Shown: in pieces, positions 14,720-22,530 of the stretch
Layout of the letters: each line of letters starts with the position of its first letter
How positions within the stretch are numbered: position 1 is the stretch's first letter
Assembly (NCBI GenBank): GCA_015661135.1
Contig: JACVXW010000007.1
Span: 3,062 to 37,446, forward strand
DNA length: 34,385 bases
Direction: 5' to 3'
Source of the DNA: Chloroflexota bacterium
GTDB lineage: Bacteria > Chloroflexota > Limnocylindria > Limnocylindrales > CSP1-4
Notes under the pieces: model-generated
The model's input: only the letters and a program-made list of their open reading frames with translations
Databases searched by the model: none
Told to the model about the DNA's origin: nothing
Program-made: the position numbers and the translations under genes

Positions 14720-14922
14720 AGCGAATCGGGATCGGGTTGATCCACCTGTACCGCTTCGCGTTCGCCTGGCTCCCGTCCGCCTGTCGTTTTGAACCAACCT
14801 GCTCACGCTATACCGAACAGGCCATCGATCGGTATGGACTCCTGCGCGGCTCCTGGATGGGCGCTCGTCGGATCGCCAGCTGCCACCCCGGCAATCCCGG
14901 CGGGTACGACCCCGTCAGATGA
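14716..14922 (+). CDS. yidD: Membrane protein insertion efficiency factor YidD
   Basis: 68 residues with the YidD pattern: LIHLYRFAFAWLPSACRFEP, then TCSRYTEQAIDRYGLLRG and CHPGNPGGYDPV. YidD assists YidC/Sec-dependent membrane insertion and is normally encoded between rnpA and yidC, as here. It starts at TTG, overlapping the rnpA stop by 4 bp. The yidC start lies 16 bp after its stop. Confidence 0.96.
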   Translation: MKRIGIGLIHLYRFAFAWLPSACRFEPTCSRYTEQAIDRYGLLRGSWMGARRIASCHPGNPGGYDPVR

Positions 14923-14938
14923 ACGAGGACCCCACCGC

Positions 14939-16117
14939 GTGATGCTCCGCAGCCGTCTCATCCGGCTCGTGCCGCTCCTCCTGCTCATAGGGCTGGCGCT
15001 CGTCGTGGCCGGCTGCATCGGGGGAAACGCGTCCCTGGCCCCGGGCGTGACGCCGTCGCCGACGGCCACGCCGCCTGCCGCCATCCCGCTCGTCCCCGCC
15101 GAATTGAAGGCAGACCCGGTCAGCCCGTTTGCCTGGCTGTTCAACCCGATCTTCCAGGGGTTCTTCATCACCCTTGCGGTATTTGACCGGTGGACGAGCA
15201 ACATCGCGATCGCGATCGTGCTCCTCACCCTCCTGATCAAGGTCGTCCTCATCCCGCTCTTCCGGCGGCAGATCGTCTCGACGCGCCGAATGCAGCTCAT
15301 CGCTCCCGAGGCGAACGAGATCAAGCGCCGCTACAAGGGCGATCGGATGAAGATCCAGCAGGCCACGGCGCAGCTCTACAAGGAGCGTGGCGTCTCCGCG
15401 GTCGGCTGCCTGCCGATCTTCCTGCAGATGGTCCTGCTGATCCCGCTCTACACGGTCTTCAGCCAGGGCCTCACCAACTTCAACCCGCAGGCAATGCTCG
15501 ACGTCTTCGGCTTCCGCATCCTCGACCTCGGGTGCGACGCCCTCCCCATCGTCCTGTCGAGCGGCCACGTCGACAACCCGTGTCTCAACCCGTTCGCCTA
15601 TGGCGTCAACTGGGGCGTGCCGGAGGTCTTCGTTTCGTGGGGCCAGCCCGGGACCATCCTGTCCGGCCTGAGCCTCCTCGCGATCATATCGTCGCTGTTC
15701 CAGCTGGTCGCGTCGCGGATGACCGTCCCGCCGCCGAGCCCTTCGGACGACCAGAACATCAAGACGCAGCGCCAGATGGCGATCTTCCTGCCCTTCATCT
15801 CCCTGATCTACGGGAGCATCCTCCCGGCCGGCCTGTTCCTGTACTGGATCGTCTCCACGATCTTCTCGATCGTCCAGCAGTACCTGATCATCGGCTGGGG
15901 CGGGATGTTCCCGCTCTTCGGCTGGACACCACGCTTTGCCGTGGGCCACGAACCGCGCTTCCCGGTCGCCGCACCCACGGCGCCGACCCCTTCCTCGCGT
16001 GCGGCGGGAGCGCCCGCGCGAGCCAACCCGGACCGGTCCAGCCTTGACCGATCCGCAGCTGCCCAGGCCACCATCCGCCAGCGGGGCCGGCAGGGCCGAC
16101 GCGGCAGACGACGATAG
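14939..16117 (+). CDS. yidC: YidC/Oxa1 family membrane protein insertase (lipoprotein type)
   Basis: About 392 residues. A signal peptide (LIRLVPLLLLIGLALVVAGC) contains a lipobox VAGC, so the mature protein is probably a lipoprotein anchored by Cys26, as in Gram-positive SpoIIIJ/YidC. The insertase core has helices at ~70-110, the cytoplasmic loop EIKRRYKGDRMKIQQATAQL, GCLPIFLQMVLLIPLYTVFS, and later QMAIFLPFISLIYGSILPAG. The Arg in the first core helix region (LFRRQIVS) matches the hydrophilic-groove Arg of the family. A basic tail follows. The start is GTG 14939 or ATG 14942, preceded by GAGG; the frame is open upstream but lacks family features. Confidence 0.97.
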   Translation: MMLRSRLIRLVPLLLLIGLALVVAGCIGGNASLAPGVTPSPTATPPAAIPLVPAELKADPVSPFAWLFNPIFQGFFITLAVFDRWTSNIAIAIVLLTLLIKVVLIPLFRRQIVSTRRMQLIAPEANEIKRRYKGDRMKIQQATAQLYKERGVSAVGCLPIFLQMVLLIPLYTVFSQGLTNFNPQAMLDVFGFRILDLGCDALPIVLSSGHVDNPCLNPFAYGVNWGVPEVFVSWGQPGTILSGLSLLAIISSLFQLVASRMTVPPPSPSDDQNIKTQRQMAIFLPFISLIYGSILPAGLFLYWIVSTIFSIVQQYLIIGWGGMFPLFGWTPRFAVGHEPRFPVAAPTAPTPSSRAAGAPARANPDRSSLDRSAAAQATIRQRGRQGRRGRRR

Positions 16118-16123
16118 AGATGA

Positions 16124-17239
16124 GTGACGACTGACATGAGTGCGTACCAGGAATTCACCGGCAAGTCCGTCGAGGAGGCCCTCCGTCTCGCGCGCGAAGC
16201 CTTCGGGGCCGGCCTTGACGACCTCGACTTCGAGATCCTGACACCCGGTAGCCGCGGCGTTCTGGGCATGGGTGCGGAGCCCGCCCGAATCCTCGCCGCG
16301 CCTCGATCCGAGCTCGGCGGGGCCGCCCCGAAGCGCGACGCCGCGTCCGCCCGACCGTTGCCGCCGCCCCCGGCCCGCGAAGACCGCGGTGACCGCCCGT
16401 CATTCGGCGACCGGGACCGTGGTCCGCGCCGGGATGACCGTGGCCCGCGCCGCGACGACCGACCCCGCGACGACCGACCCCGCGACGACCGACCCCGCGA
16501 CGACCGACCCCGCGACGACGACCGCGGCCCGCGACCGGACGCGCCATCACCCGCGGAACCCCGCGAGGATCGCAGCGACCGGCCTGCCTTCGGCGACCGT
16601 GACCGTGACCGGGACCGCGGCCCGCGCCGGGACGACCGCGGCCCGCGGCCCGACACTGCCGACCGCGGCTCGCGCCGCGCCCCCGACCTCACGGACCGCG
16701 AAGCCGCGGAGCTCGCCGCAGGGCGGGGCTCCGTCGCATCGGAGCGGGCTGAGCTGGAGGCCGCCGAGGCGTCGCCTGAGGCGCTTGCGGCCGGCAAGGT
16801 CATCCTCGAGAAGCTCCTCGACCTGATGGGCTTCAGCGTGGCGGTCACCGTCGAAGCCGCCGAGACGAGTCGCCTGAACGTGACCGGGGAGGGCGACGAG
16901 CGAGAGGCGCTCGGGGCCCTGATCGGCCGCAAGGGAGAGCGCCTCTCAGCCCTCCAGCACCTCGTCAACCTGATGCTTTCCAAGGAGATGGGCGGCTGGA
17001 CTCGGGTGCTCGTGGATGTCGAGGACTACCGCGGGCGGCGCGAGCGCCAGCTCCGCGAGATCGCCGAGCGGGCGGCCCAGCGGGTCGTCGAGACAGGCAA
17101 GATGCTCCAATTGGAGCCGATGCCGGCGCTCGAGCGAAGGTGGGTGCACCTGGCGCTCCGCAGTCACCCCGACGTCTCGACCCAGTCGATCGGCGAGGAG
17201 CCGAACCGGCGGATCGTGGTGCTGCCTCACTCGAGCTGA
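16124..17239 (+). CDS. jag: RNA-binding protein Jag/KhpB (Jag-N, KH, R3H)
   Basis: 371 residues. Jag-N domain (~5-55, EFTGKSVEEALRLAREAFG...RGVLGMG), an Arg/Asp-rich low-complexity linker (~70-200), a KH domain with GRKGERLSALQHLVNLML (GxxG loop) and an R3H domain (ERRWVHLALRSH). KhpB pairs with KhpA in other bacteria to bind RNA and influence cell division. It follows yidC by 6 bp, the standard linkage. GTG 16124 or ATG 16136 could be the start; the second matches family N-termini (MSAYQEF). The linker includes a perfect 15-bp tandem repeat. Confidence 0.95.
   Translation: MTTDMSAYQEFTGKSVEEALRLAREAFGAGLDDLDFEILTPGSRGVLGMGAEPARILAAPRSELGGAAPKRDAASARPLPPPPAREDRGDRPSFGDRDRGPRRDDRGPRRDDRPRDDRPRDDRPRDDRPRDDDRGPRPDAPSPAEPREDRSDRPAFGDRDRDRDRGPRRDDRGPRPDTADRGSRRAPDLTDREAAELAAGRGSVASERAELEAAEASPEALAAGKVILEKLLDLMGFSVAVTVEAAETSRLNVTGEGDEREALGALIGRKGERLSALQHLVNLMLSKEMGGWTRVLVDVEDYRGRRERQLREIAERAAQRVVETGKMLQLEPMPALERRWVHLALRSHPDVSTQSIGEEPNRRIVVLPHSS
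16451..16510 (+). repeat. Tandem repeat, four perfect 15-bp units in jag
   Basis: Unit CGCGACGACCGACCC, in frame, encoding the five-residue repeat RDDRP. Flanking sequence carries diverged copies. Copy-number changes would keep the frame. Confidence 0.95.
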
Positions 17240-17246
17240 CACCGGT

Positions 17247-17262
17247 GGCGGCCAAAGCCGCC
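17247..17262 (+). terminator. Small GC hairpin after jag
   Basis: GGCGGC and GCCGCC around a CAAA loop, 7 bp past the jag stop. There is no T-tract, so intrinsic termination is uncertain. Confidence 0.3.
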
Positions 17263-17405
17263 TCGGCGCCTTCACGACGGGCAGGACCGGCCCCGGACGA
17301 TCGGGTCACTCGCACGACCCGGCGACACCCGTCACGATGGCCCGGGGGTGCGCGTCACCCCGTCGCTCGAATCCGTCCCAGGGGAGGGCTAGCCAGAGCC
17401 GATGC

Positions 17406-17411
17406 TAGGAT
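17406..17411 (+). promoter_or_regulatory. -10-like TAGGAT, 9 nt before the VanW gene
   Basis: TAGGAT followed by nine bases and ATG, with no Shine-Dalgarno between. It suggests a leaderless mRNA. No convincing -35 element. Confidence 0.4.
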
Positions 17412-17420
17412 GACCGGCCC

Positions 17421-19472
17421 ATGAACGCGCGTACCGACGAGTCCGAGACGACGCCCGGTACGGAGCCGCCCGTAGAGGCTGCCCTGGACGCAGAGGCTGC
17501 CCTGGAAGCAGAGGCCGCCCTGGAAGCAGAGGCTGCCCTGGAAGCAGAGAGTGCCGCCCTGCAGGCGCCGGCCGATCTCGCGGTGCCGGGCCTCGAACCC
17601 GGACCCGTGGTCGAGCCTGGACCGGGTCGTGCCCGGACGGCCCGCCGCTTCGTCGTGGCGTTCACGTTCGGACTCCTGGCCGTGCTCGCGGTCGCTGCCG
17701 GCGCCCTGGCGGCCTTTGATTCATCCAATGCCGGACGCATCCTGCCCAGCGTCCACGTCGGCAGCGTGGACGTCTCGGGCCTGACCCCGTCCGAGGCGCG
17801 GGCAAGGCTGTCCACGGCGTTCCCGGACCTCGCCGTCGGTGAGCTCGTCCTCACCGCGGCGGAGGAAACGCGGACCGTGTCGTATGCGACGCTTGGTCGC
17901 CGGCTGGACGTCGATGCGCTGGTGGAGCGGGCGATGGCGGTCGGTCGCGGCGGCGCAACGCTCGAACGCATCGCGTCGAATGTCCGGACGATGGTGCGCG
18001 GCGTCGAGATCGACCTCCAGGTACGTTTTGATCCGATCGCGCTGGCCGAGGCGGTCCGGGCACTCGCCCGCGCTACGGATCTCCCGCCTGTCGACGCGAC
18101 GGTCGCCGTGTCGGGGAGCGGCTTCGCGTTGACCTCCGGCCACGATGGACGGACCGCGGACGTTGACGCGGCGACGCGGGCCGCCGCCGCGCTTCTCGCC
18201 GATCCAGCCGCCCCGCCGACGGTCCAGGTCAACGTCCCGATCCAGGACGTCGAACCGGACGTGACCAGCCAGGAGGCCCGGGCGGCCCGAGCCGCCGCCG
18301 CCGGGATCGCGGTTGATCTCGAGCTCGTGGACGGGTCGGAGACCTGGACGATCGCGGGTGACTCCTTCCGCGGCTGGATCACCTTCGCCGCCCAGGACGA
18401 CGGCAGCTATGGACCGGTCGTGGCCCAGGCCGGGCTCGAAGGCGGGCTCACCGAGATTGCCGCCGAGGTCGCTCGCGAGCCGGTGGACGCTTCGTTCCTG
18501 CTCGGCGATGGCAAGACGGTCGTCGGCGTGACCGCTGCCAGGAACGGCCGGGCCCTGGACGTGCCAGCAACCGTGGCTACCCTGATCGCGGTCATCGAGC
18601 AGCTCGCGGCCGGGCTCACGGTGTCACGCATCCCGATCACGACCGAGGTCGTCGAGCCGGGTCTGACCACCGCCGAGGCGGCGCAGACCGCGCCGCTCAT
18701 GGAGCCGATCTCCGAGTGGACCACCTACTTCCCCATCGGCATCAAGAACGGTCAGGGCGCGAACATCTGGATCCCGGCCGGGGACGTCGACGGGACGGTC
18801 GTGCTGCCGGGTGCGTGGTTCGACTTCTGGGACGCGCTCGGCCCCGTGACCCGCGAGCGCGGCTACAAGGACGGCGGCGCGATCATCAACGGCAAGACAG
18901 AACCCCAGGGCGCGCTCGCCGGCGGCATCTGCTCCACCTCCACCACCCTCTTCAACGCCGCGCTTCGGGCAGGCCTCGAGATGGGCGCCCGACGGAACCA
19001 CTACTACTACATCGACCGGTACCCGCTCGGGCTGGACGCGACCGTCTTCCAGAGCAGTTCCGGCTCGATCCAGACGATGTCCTTCCGGAACGACACGGCC
19101 TCGCCGATCCTCATTCGCGGCTCTGGCTGGTCCGTCGGCCGCAAGGGCTACGTCAAGTTCCAGCTGTGGTCCGTGCCCACGGGCAGGGACGTCGACTTCA
19201 CGACACCGATCGTGGAGAACGTCAGGCCGGCCACCGACAGCACCGTCTACACGACCGAACTGGCGCCGGGCGTCAAGGAGCGGATCGAGTTCCCGGTGGA
19301 CGGCAAGGAGGTCTGGGTGACCCGTACGGTCACGGACTCCGCCGGGGCCGTCCTGCACCAGGAGACGTACTACTCGCGCTACGCACGGATCACCGGGATC
19401 CTGCGAATCGGCATCGCGCCCGACCCCGACCAGACCCCCCCGCCGGATCCCGCGCCCAGCCCGAGTCCCTAG
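17421..19472 (+). CDS. VanW family protein with peptidoglycan-binding-like domain
   Basis: 683 residues. The N-terminal ~70 are acidic, with a six-residue repeat EAALEA coded by 18-bp units. A membrane helix (~77-98) anchors the protein. Outside lies a repeated alpha/beta region (from VDVSGLTPSEARARLSTAF) typical of the peptidoglycan-binding-4 module found before VanW. The VanW domain (~430-600) includes YFPIGIKNGQGANIWIPAG, GGGICSTSTTLFNAAL-like AGGICSTSTTLFNAALRAGL, and HYYYIDRYPLGLDATVF. A Pro/Ser-rich tail ends the protein. VanW domains occur in vancomycin-resistance loci and in many surface proteins; no enzymatic role is established. It is not evidence of resistance here. Confidence 0.9.
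   Translation: MNARTDESETTPGTEPPVEAALDAEAALEAEAALEAEAALEAESAALQAPADLAVPGLEPGPVVEPGPGRARTARRFVVAFTFGLLAVLAVAAGALAAFDSSNAGRILPSVHVGSVDVSGLTPSEARARLSTAFPDLAVGELVLTAAEETRTVSYATLGRRLDVDALVERAMAVGRGGATLERIASNVRTMVRGVEIDLQVRFDPIALAEAVRALARATDLPPVDATVAVSGSGFALTSGHDGRTADVDAATRAAAALLADPAAPPTVQVNVPIQDVEPDVTSQEARAARAAAAGIAVDLELVDGSETWTIAGDSFRGWITFAAQDDGSYGPVVAQAGLEGGLTEIAAEVAREPVDASFLLGDGKTVVGVTAARNGRALDVPATVATLIAVIEQLAAGLTVSRIPITTEVVEPGLTTAEAAQTAPLMEPISEWTTYFPIGIKNGQGANIWIPAGDVDGTVVLPGAWFDFWDALGPVTRERGYKDGGAIINGKTEPQGALAGGICSTSTTLFNAALRAGLEMGARRNHYYYIDRYPLGLDATVFQSSSGSIQTMSFRNDTASPILIRGSGWSVGRKGYVKFQLWSVPTGRDVDFTTPIVENVRPATDSTVYTTELAPGVKERIEFPVDGKEVWVTRTVTDSAGAVLHQETYYSRYARITGILRIGIAPDPDQTPPPDPAPSPSP
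17475..17546 (+). repeat. Tandem repeat, four 18-bp units in the VanW gene
   Basis: Near-identical units of type GAGGCTGCCCTGGAAGCA (first ends GACGCA, third has GCC for GCT), in frame, encoding EAALEA/EAALDA. They lie in the predicted cytoplasmic N-terminus. Confidence 0.92.
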
Positions 19473-19487
19473 ACGGGCGACCGGCGG

Positions 19488-19940
19488 TCAGGAGCTCGAG
19501 GCGGTCGCGCCGTCCGCCTGGCAGGTCGGGCACAGCCCGAAGAGCTCCAGGCGATGCGCGTCGATCTGGTAGCCGGTCTCGGTCGCGATTCGGCCGACGA
19601 CCCCGGCCAGCCCGGCGTCGTCCACATCGGTCGCCCGCCCACACCTCGCGCAGACGACGTGGTGGTGGTGGGCAGCCGGCTCGCACGCGATATACGCATG
19701 GTCGCCTGACGGGAGGTCGATCCGCTCGATCGCACCGACGCCTTCGAATACCTCGATCGTCCGGAAGATCGTGGCGCGGGCGATGCCCAGCCGCCGCATC
19801 GCCGCATCGCCGACGAGCTCGGCGGCCGTGAAGTGGCCCTGCCGCGACGCGATCAGGTCGGCCACCGCCCGGCGCGGACCCGTGAGCCGGTATCCGGCCC
19901 GGTCCAGCATGACGAGCGGCGATTCGACCACGGCATCCAT
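19488..19940 (-). CDS. Fur family metal-responsive regulator
   Basis: About 150 residues from ATG 19940. A winged-helix DNA-binding part (YRLTGPRRAVADLIASRQGH, then RLGIARATIFRTIEVFEGVG) is followed by the metal-binding motif HHHHVVCARCG and a C-terminal CPTC. Two CxxC pairs suggest the structural zinc site of Fur/Zur proteins. The frame is open further upstream, but that part is not family-like. ATG 19940 is preceded by TATCCT at exactly 6 nt, with no Shine-Dalgarno, so the mRNA may be leaderless. It is convergent with the VanW gene (15 bp) and divergent from the EamA transporter. Which metal it senses cannot be told. Confidence 0.92.
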   Translation of the reverse strand: MDAVVESPLVMLDRAGYRLTGPRRAVADLIASRQGHFTAAELVGDAAMRRLGIARATIFRTIEVFEGVGAIERIDLPSGDHAYIACEPAAHHHHVVCARCGRATDVDDAGLAGVVGRIATETGYQIDAHRLELFGLCPTCQADGATASSS

Positions 19941-19946
19941 CGCGAC

Positions 19947-19952
19947 AGGATA
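19947..19952 (-). promoter_or_regulatory. -10-like TATCCT, 6 nt before the Fur-family gene
   Basis: Same geometry as ureAB (hexamer, six bases, ATG). No clear -35. It may overlap the regulator's own operator, but no Fur-box-like dyad is obvious. Confidence 0.4.
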
Positions 19953-20130
19953 CGCGGCGCATACTTCGACCTGATGAGCCAAGAGATCAGCCAGAAACAC
20001 CCTGCGAGGCTGGGCGACCGGCGCCGGCGTGTGCCGGGGTTCGCCCGCTGCGACGCGGACGGAGCGGAGGCTCGCAACCGGCGCTCCTGACCGGACGCCG
20101 ACCGAAGCCCGCTCTACCGGAGATCGTCTC

Positions 20131-21141
20131 GTGTTTTCCACCCCGTCCAGCCCGTCCATCAAGCCCCGTCGCGCCGCCGTCTGGCTCGTGCTGGCCGCCG
20201 CCGCTTGGGGCCTCGGGACGGTCATCAGCAAGCGCGCCGTCGAGGAGATCCCGCCACTCAGCCTGCTCGTCATCCAGCTCACGATCAGCGTGGTGGCGCT
20301 CTGGATCGGGCGGGGCCTCGTCGGGCGGGGCCTATTCGGGCGGGGCCTATTCGGGCGGGCCAGCGATCCGGCGGACCGTCCGGCGGATTCCGCCGCGCTC
20401 GATCGCCTGGGCCTGCTTAATCCCGGGGCCTCCTACGCCCTCAGCCTCGTGGGGCTGACGGGGATCACGGCCAGCCTGTCCGTGCTCCTTTGGGCCATCG
20501 AGCCGGTCCTGATCCTTGCCATCGCCTGGTGGTGGCTCCGCGAGCCCGTCACGCCGCGACTCGTGGTCCTCTCGGCGACCGCGGTTGCCGGGATGGCGCT
20601 CGTGGTCTGGTCCCCCGGCCTCGGCGGCCAGGTCGTGGCCATCCTCGCGACGGTCGCCGGGATCGCCTGCTGTGCGGTCTATACCGTGCTGGCCCGCCGA
20701 CGCATCGGTGACGTTCCGTCCACGCTCCGCATCGTCCTCGGGCAGCAGGCCTGGGCCCTCGGGTTCGCGGCCCTGCTCCTGGGCGCGTCGGTCCTGGTTG
20801 ACGGCGTCCTCGGCGGAACCGACGCCGCCGGCATCGGTTACAGCGCAATGTTCACGGTGACGGCGCCGATCTCCGTCGAGGCCTGGGCGAGCGCCGTCGT
20901 TTCCGGTGTCGTGTACTACGCCCTCGCCTATGTGTTCTACCTCAGCGGCCTTCGGCACGTTCCCGCGTCACGCGCAGCCGCCGCGTTCTACCTCATTCCG
21001 CTGTTCGGCGTGGCCGGCGGCGTGGCGCTGCTCGGGGACCGTCTGGACCCGGGGCAGTGGCTGGGCGCGGTGGTCATCGTCGCGAGCGTCGTCGCGATCG
21101 CCCGGTCGGGCTCGACGCCAAAGGCCGCACCCGCACGCTGA
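20131..21141 (+). CDS. EamA/DMT superfamily transporter
   Basis: About 336 residues from GTG 20131, which has GGAG (20119-20122) upstream. There are ten predicted helices in two EamA repeats: the first begins AVWLVLAAAAWGLGTVISKR, and the second ends AAAAFYLIPLFGVAGGVALLGDRLDPGQWLGAVVI, which carries the family's helix 8-10 pattern. These proteins export or import small metabolites; the substrate is not predictable. A Gly/Arg/Leu/Phe repeat coded by 15-bp units sits in the loop after the second helix. The frame is open upstream to 20029 but that segment is hydrophilic and unlike the family. Confidence 0.88.
   Translation: MFSTPSSPSIKPRRAAVWLVLAAAAWGLGTVISKRAVEEIPPLSLLVIQLTISVVALWIGRGLVGRGLFGRGLFGRASDPADRPADSAALDRLGLLNPGASYALSLVGLTGITASLSVLLWAIEPVLILAIAWWWLREPVTPRLVVLSATAVAGMALVVWSPGLGGQVVAILATVAGIACCAVYTVLARRRIGDVPSTLRIVLGQQAWALGFAALLLGASVLVDGVLGGTDAAGIGYSAMFTVTAPISVEAWASAVVSGVVYYALAYVFYLSGLRHVPASRAAAAFYLIPLFGVAGGVALLGDRLDPGQWLGAVVIVASVVAIARSGSTPKAAPAR
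20306..20360 (+). repeat. Tandem repeat, about 3.7 copies of a 15-bp unit in the EamA gene
   Basis: Units of type TCGGGCGGGGCCTAT (first ends CTCG), in frame, encoding IGRGL/VGRGL/FGRGL-like repeats in a loop. Confidence 0.9.
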
Positions 21142-21233
21142 AGGTTGGCGTGGTCGCGGTCGCCCCGTTGACGCCACTCGGATACTGGGAACACCGCTCG
21201 GCTCTGCCCGAGCCCGCGCATCGGGGGGCGCCC

Positions 21234-22052
21234 GTGGCCGTCGAAGAAGTTCCGGATCTCGCCGCGATCAAGCGGCGCCAGCAGGCGACCTGGTCGGCCG
21301 GCGACTACCACAAGATCGGGACGCAGATCCTCATCGTGTCGGAGCTGCTGATCGAGGCGCTCGACGTGCGCTCGCCGGAGCGCCTCCTCGATGTCGCCAC
21401 CGGCAGTGGCAACGCCGCCCTGGCCGCCGCCCGGCGCGGGTGCACGGTCGTGGGGCTCGACTACGTTCCGGCCCTCCTGGGCCGCGCACGCCGACGCGCC
21501 GACGCGGAGGGTCTCGAGGTCGAGTTCATCGAGGGCGATGCCGAGGGACTGCCTTTCCCCGACGCGAGCTTCGACGTCGTGAGCTCCGTCTTCGGGGCCA
21601 TGTTCGCGCCGGACCAGGGGCAGACGGCCCGGGAGCTCGCCCGGGTCTGCCGACCGGGCGGTCGCATCGGCCTCGTCGCGCACACGCCCGAGGGCTTCAT
21701 CGGCCAGCTCTTCAAGACCAACGCGAAGCACGTGCCGCCGCCTGCCGGCCTGCGCTCCCCGGTCCTCTGGGGCACGGAAGATCGACTTCGGGAACTGTTC
21801 GGAGACACGCTGGCGGGCGCCACCTTCGAGCGGCGCTTCTACACGTTCCGCTACCGGTCGCCCGCCGCCTACCTGGACTACTGGCGCCGCTGGTACGGGC
21901 CCACGATTAAGGCGTTCGAGGCCGTCGGCGATGCCGGACGCGCGGCGCTCGAGGCGGACCTGCTGGATCTCATCGCCAGGTTCAACCGGGCCGACGACGG
22001 CACGATGGTCGTGCCGAGCGAGTACCTGGAGGCCGTCCTCATTCGCCGGTAA
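21234..22052 (+). CDS. Class I SAM-dependent methyltransferase
   Basis: About 272 residues from GTG 21234, which follows a GGGGGG stretch usable as ribosome binding site. Motif I is LLDVATGSGNAALAAARRG, followed by the acidic end of beta2 (VVGLDYVPALL), EGDAEGLPFPDASFDVV, and a post-domain region YRSPAAYLDYWRRWYGPTIK. The fold matches UbiE/Methyltransf_11 proteins acting on small molecules; the substrate is unknown. It begins 92 bp after the EamA gene. The stop lies 18 bp before the tmRNA 3' end, convergent. The open frame extends upstream to 21057 but overlaps the transporter gene. Confidence 0.88.
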   Translation: MAVEEVPDLAAIKRRQQATWSAGDYHKIGTQILIVSELLIEALDVRSPERLLDVATGSGNAALAAARRGCTVVGLDYVPALLGRARRRADAEGLEVEFIEGDAEGLPFPDASFDVVSSVFGAMFAPDQGQTARELARVCRPGGRIGLVAHTPEGFIGQLFKTNAKHVPPPAGLRSPVLWGTEDRLRELFGDTLAGATFERRFYTFRYRSPAAYLDYWRRWYGPTIKAFEAVGDAGRAALEADLLDLIARFNRADDGTMVVPSEYLEAVLIRR

Positions 22053-22070
22053 GGCGCGGCGCGGGTGAGT

Positions 22071-22443
22071 TGGTGGAGATGGGGGAGAGTCGAACTCCCC
22101 GTCCAGAGCCCTTCGGCAGGAACCACTACGAGCGTGTCCGATCGTTTTCGTCGACCGTCCGGGCGGGGATCGGCACTCTCCCGGGTGGTCCAGTCACGTG
22201 TCTCTAGATCGAGCTTGCTCCCGGACTACGCGACGCTCGTCCGGGCTGCAGCCCCGCTGAATGACGCTTCCACGGCCCACGGGACGGAGGCCGCTTCCAC
22301 GCTCACCTTACCGCCTAAGCGGCGAGGGCGAGAGTCGACTGCTTGTTGGCAGTTGCTTCGATTTGCCGCCTGTTTAACGAGGCCTGACGGCACCTCGGCT
22401 CGCATTTCCTGTCTTCCGGACCCTGTCGAAACCACGCATCCCC
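22071..22443 (-). ncRNA. ssrA: Transfer-messenger RNA (tmRNA)
   Basis: Minus strand, about 373 nt. The 5' end GGGGATG pairs with CATCTCC of the 3' end (one G-U), followed by A and an encoded CCA. The 5' part has TGGTTTCGACAGG, the usual tmRNA D-loop-like segment, and the 3' part has the T-arm GGGAGTTCGACTCTCCC. The tag reading frame ends in ACT CTC GCC CTC GCC GCT TAG; with resume codon GCC the tag is probably ANKQSTLALAA. Together with SmpB (2.5 kb away) it rescues stalled ribosomes. Promoter at 22478-22506. The long open frames over this region are artefacts of the RNA gene. Confidence 0.97.
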
Positions 22444-22477
22444 ACAGGACCAAGACGCGCTCGGGCGTCTCTCCCAG

Positions 22478-22506
22478 AGTCTAGCCCAGGTTGCGCGATC
22501 GGCCAA
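22478..22506 (-). promoter_or_regulatory. Predicted sigma70-type promoter for tmRNA
   Basis: Minus strand: -35 TTGGCC (22501-22506), 17-bp spacer, -10 TAGACT (22478-22483). The primary transcript would carry about 30 nt of 5' leader to be removed by RNase P. It overlaps the region upstream of ureAB, which is transcribed in the other direction. Confidence 0.65.
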
Positions 22507-22518
22507 TCTTGGGGCGAG

Positions 22519-22524
22519 TAGGAT
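22519..22524 (+). promoter_or_regulatory. -10-like TAGGAT, 6 nt before ureAB
   Basis: TAGGAT, six bases, then ATG 22531. The usual start-site distance would place the first transcribed base on the A of ATG. The AGGA inside it could alternatively act as a weak Shine-Dalgarno. Confidence 0.4.
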
Positions 22525-22530
22525 TCCCCG

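Noticed and set aside
19974-20090. 38-codon ORF between Fur-family and EamA genes (MSQEISQKHPARLG...)
   Set aside because: A CATACT hexamer lies 8 nt upstream, but there is no homology and the Arg-rich composition is typical of random GC-rich DNA.
22065-22484. ORF on the plus strand over the tmRNA
   Set aside because: The region is a complete tmRNA on the minus strand; the open frame is incidental.
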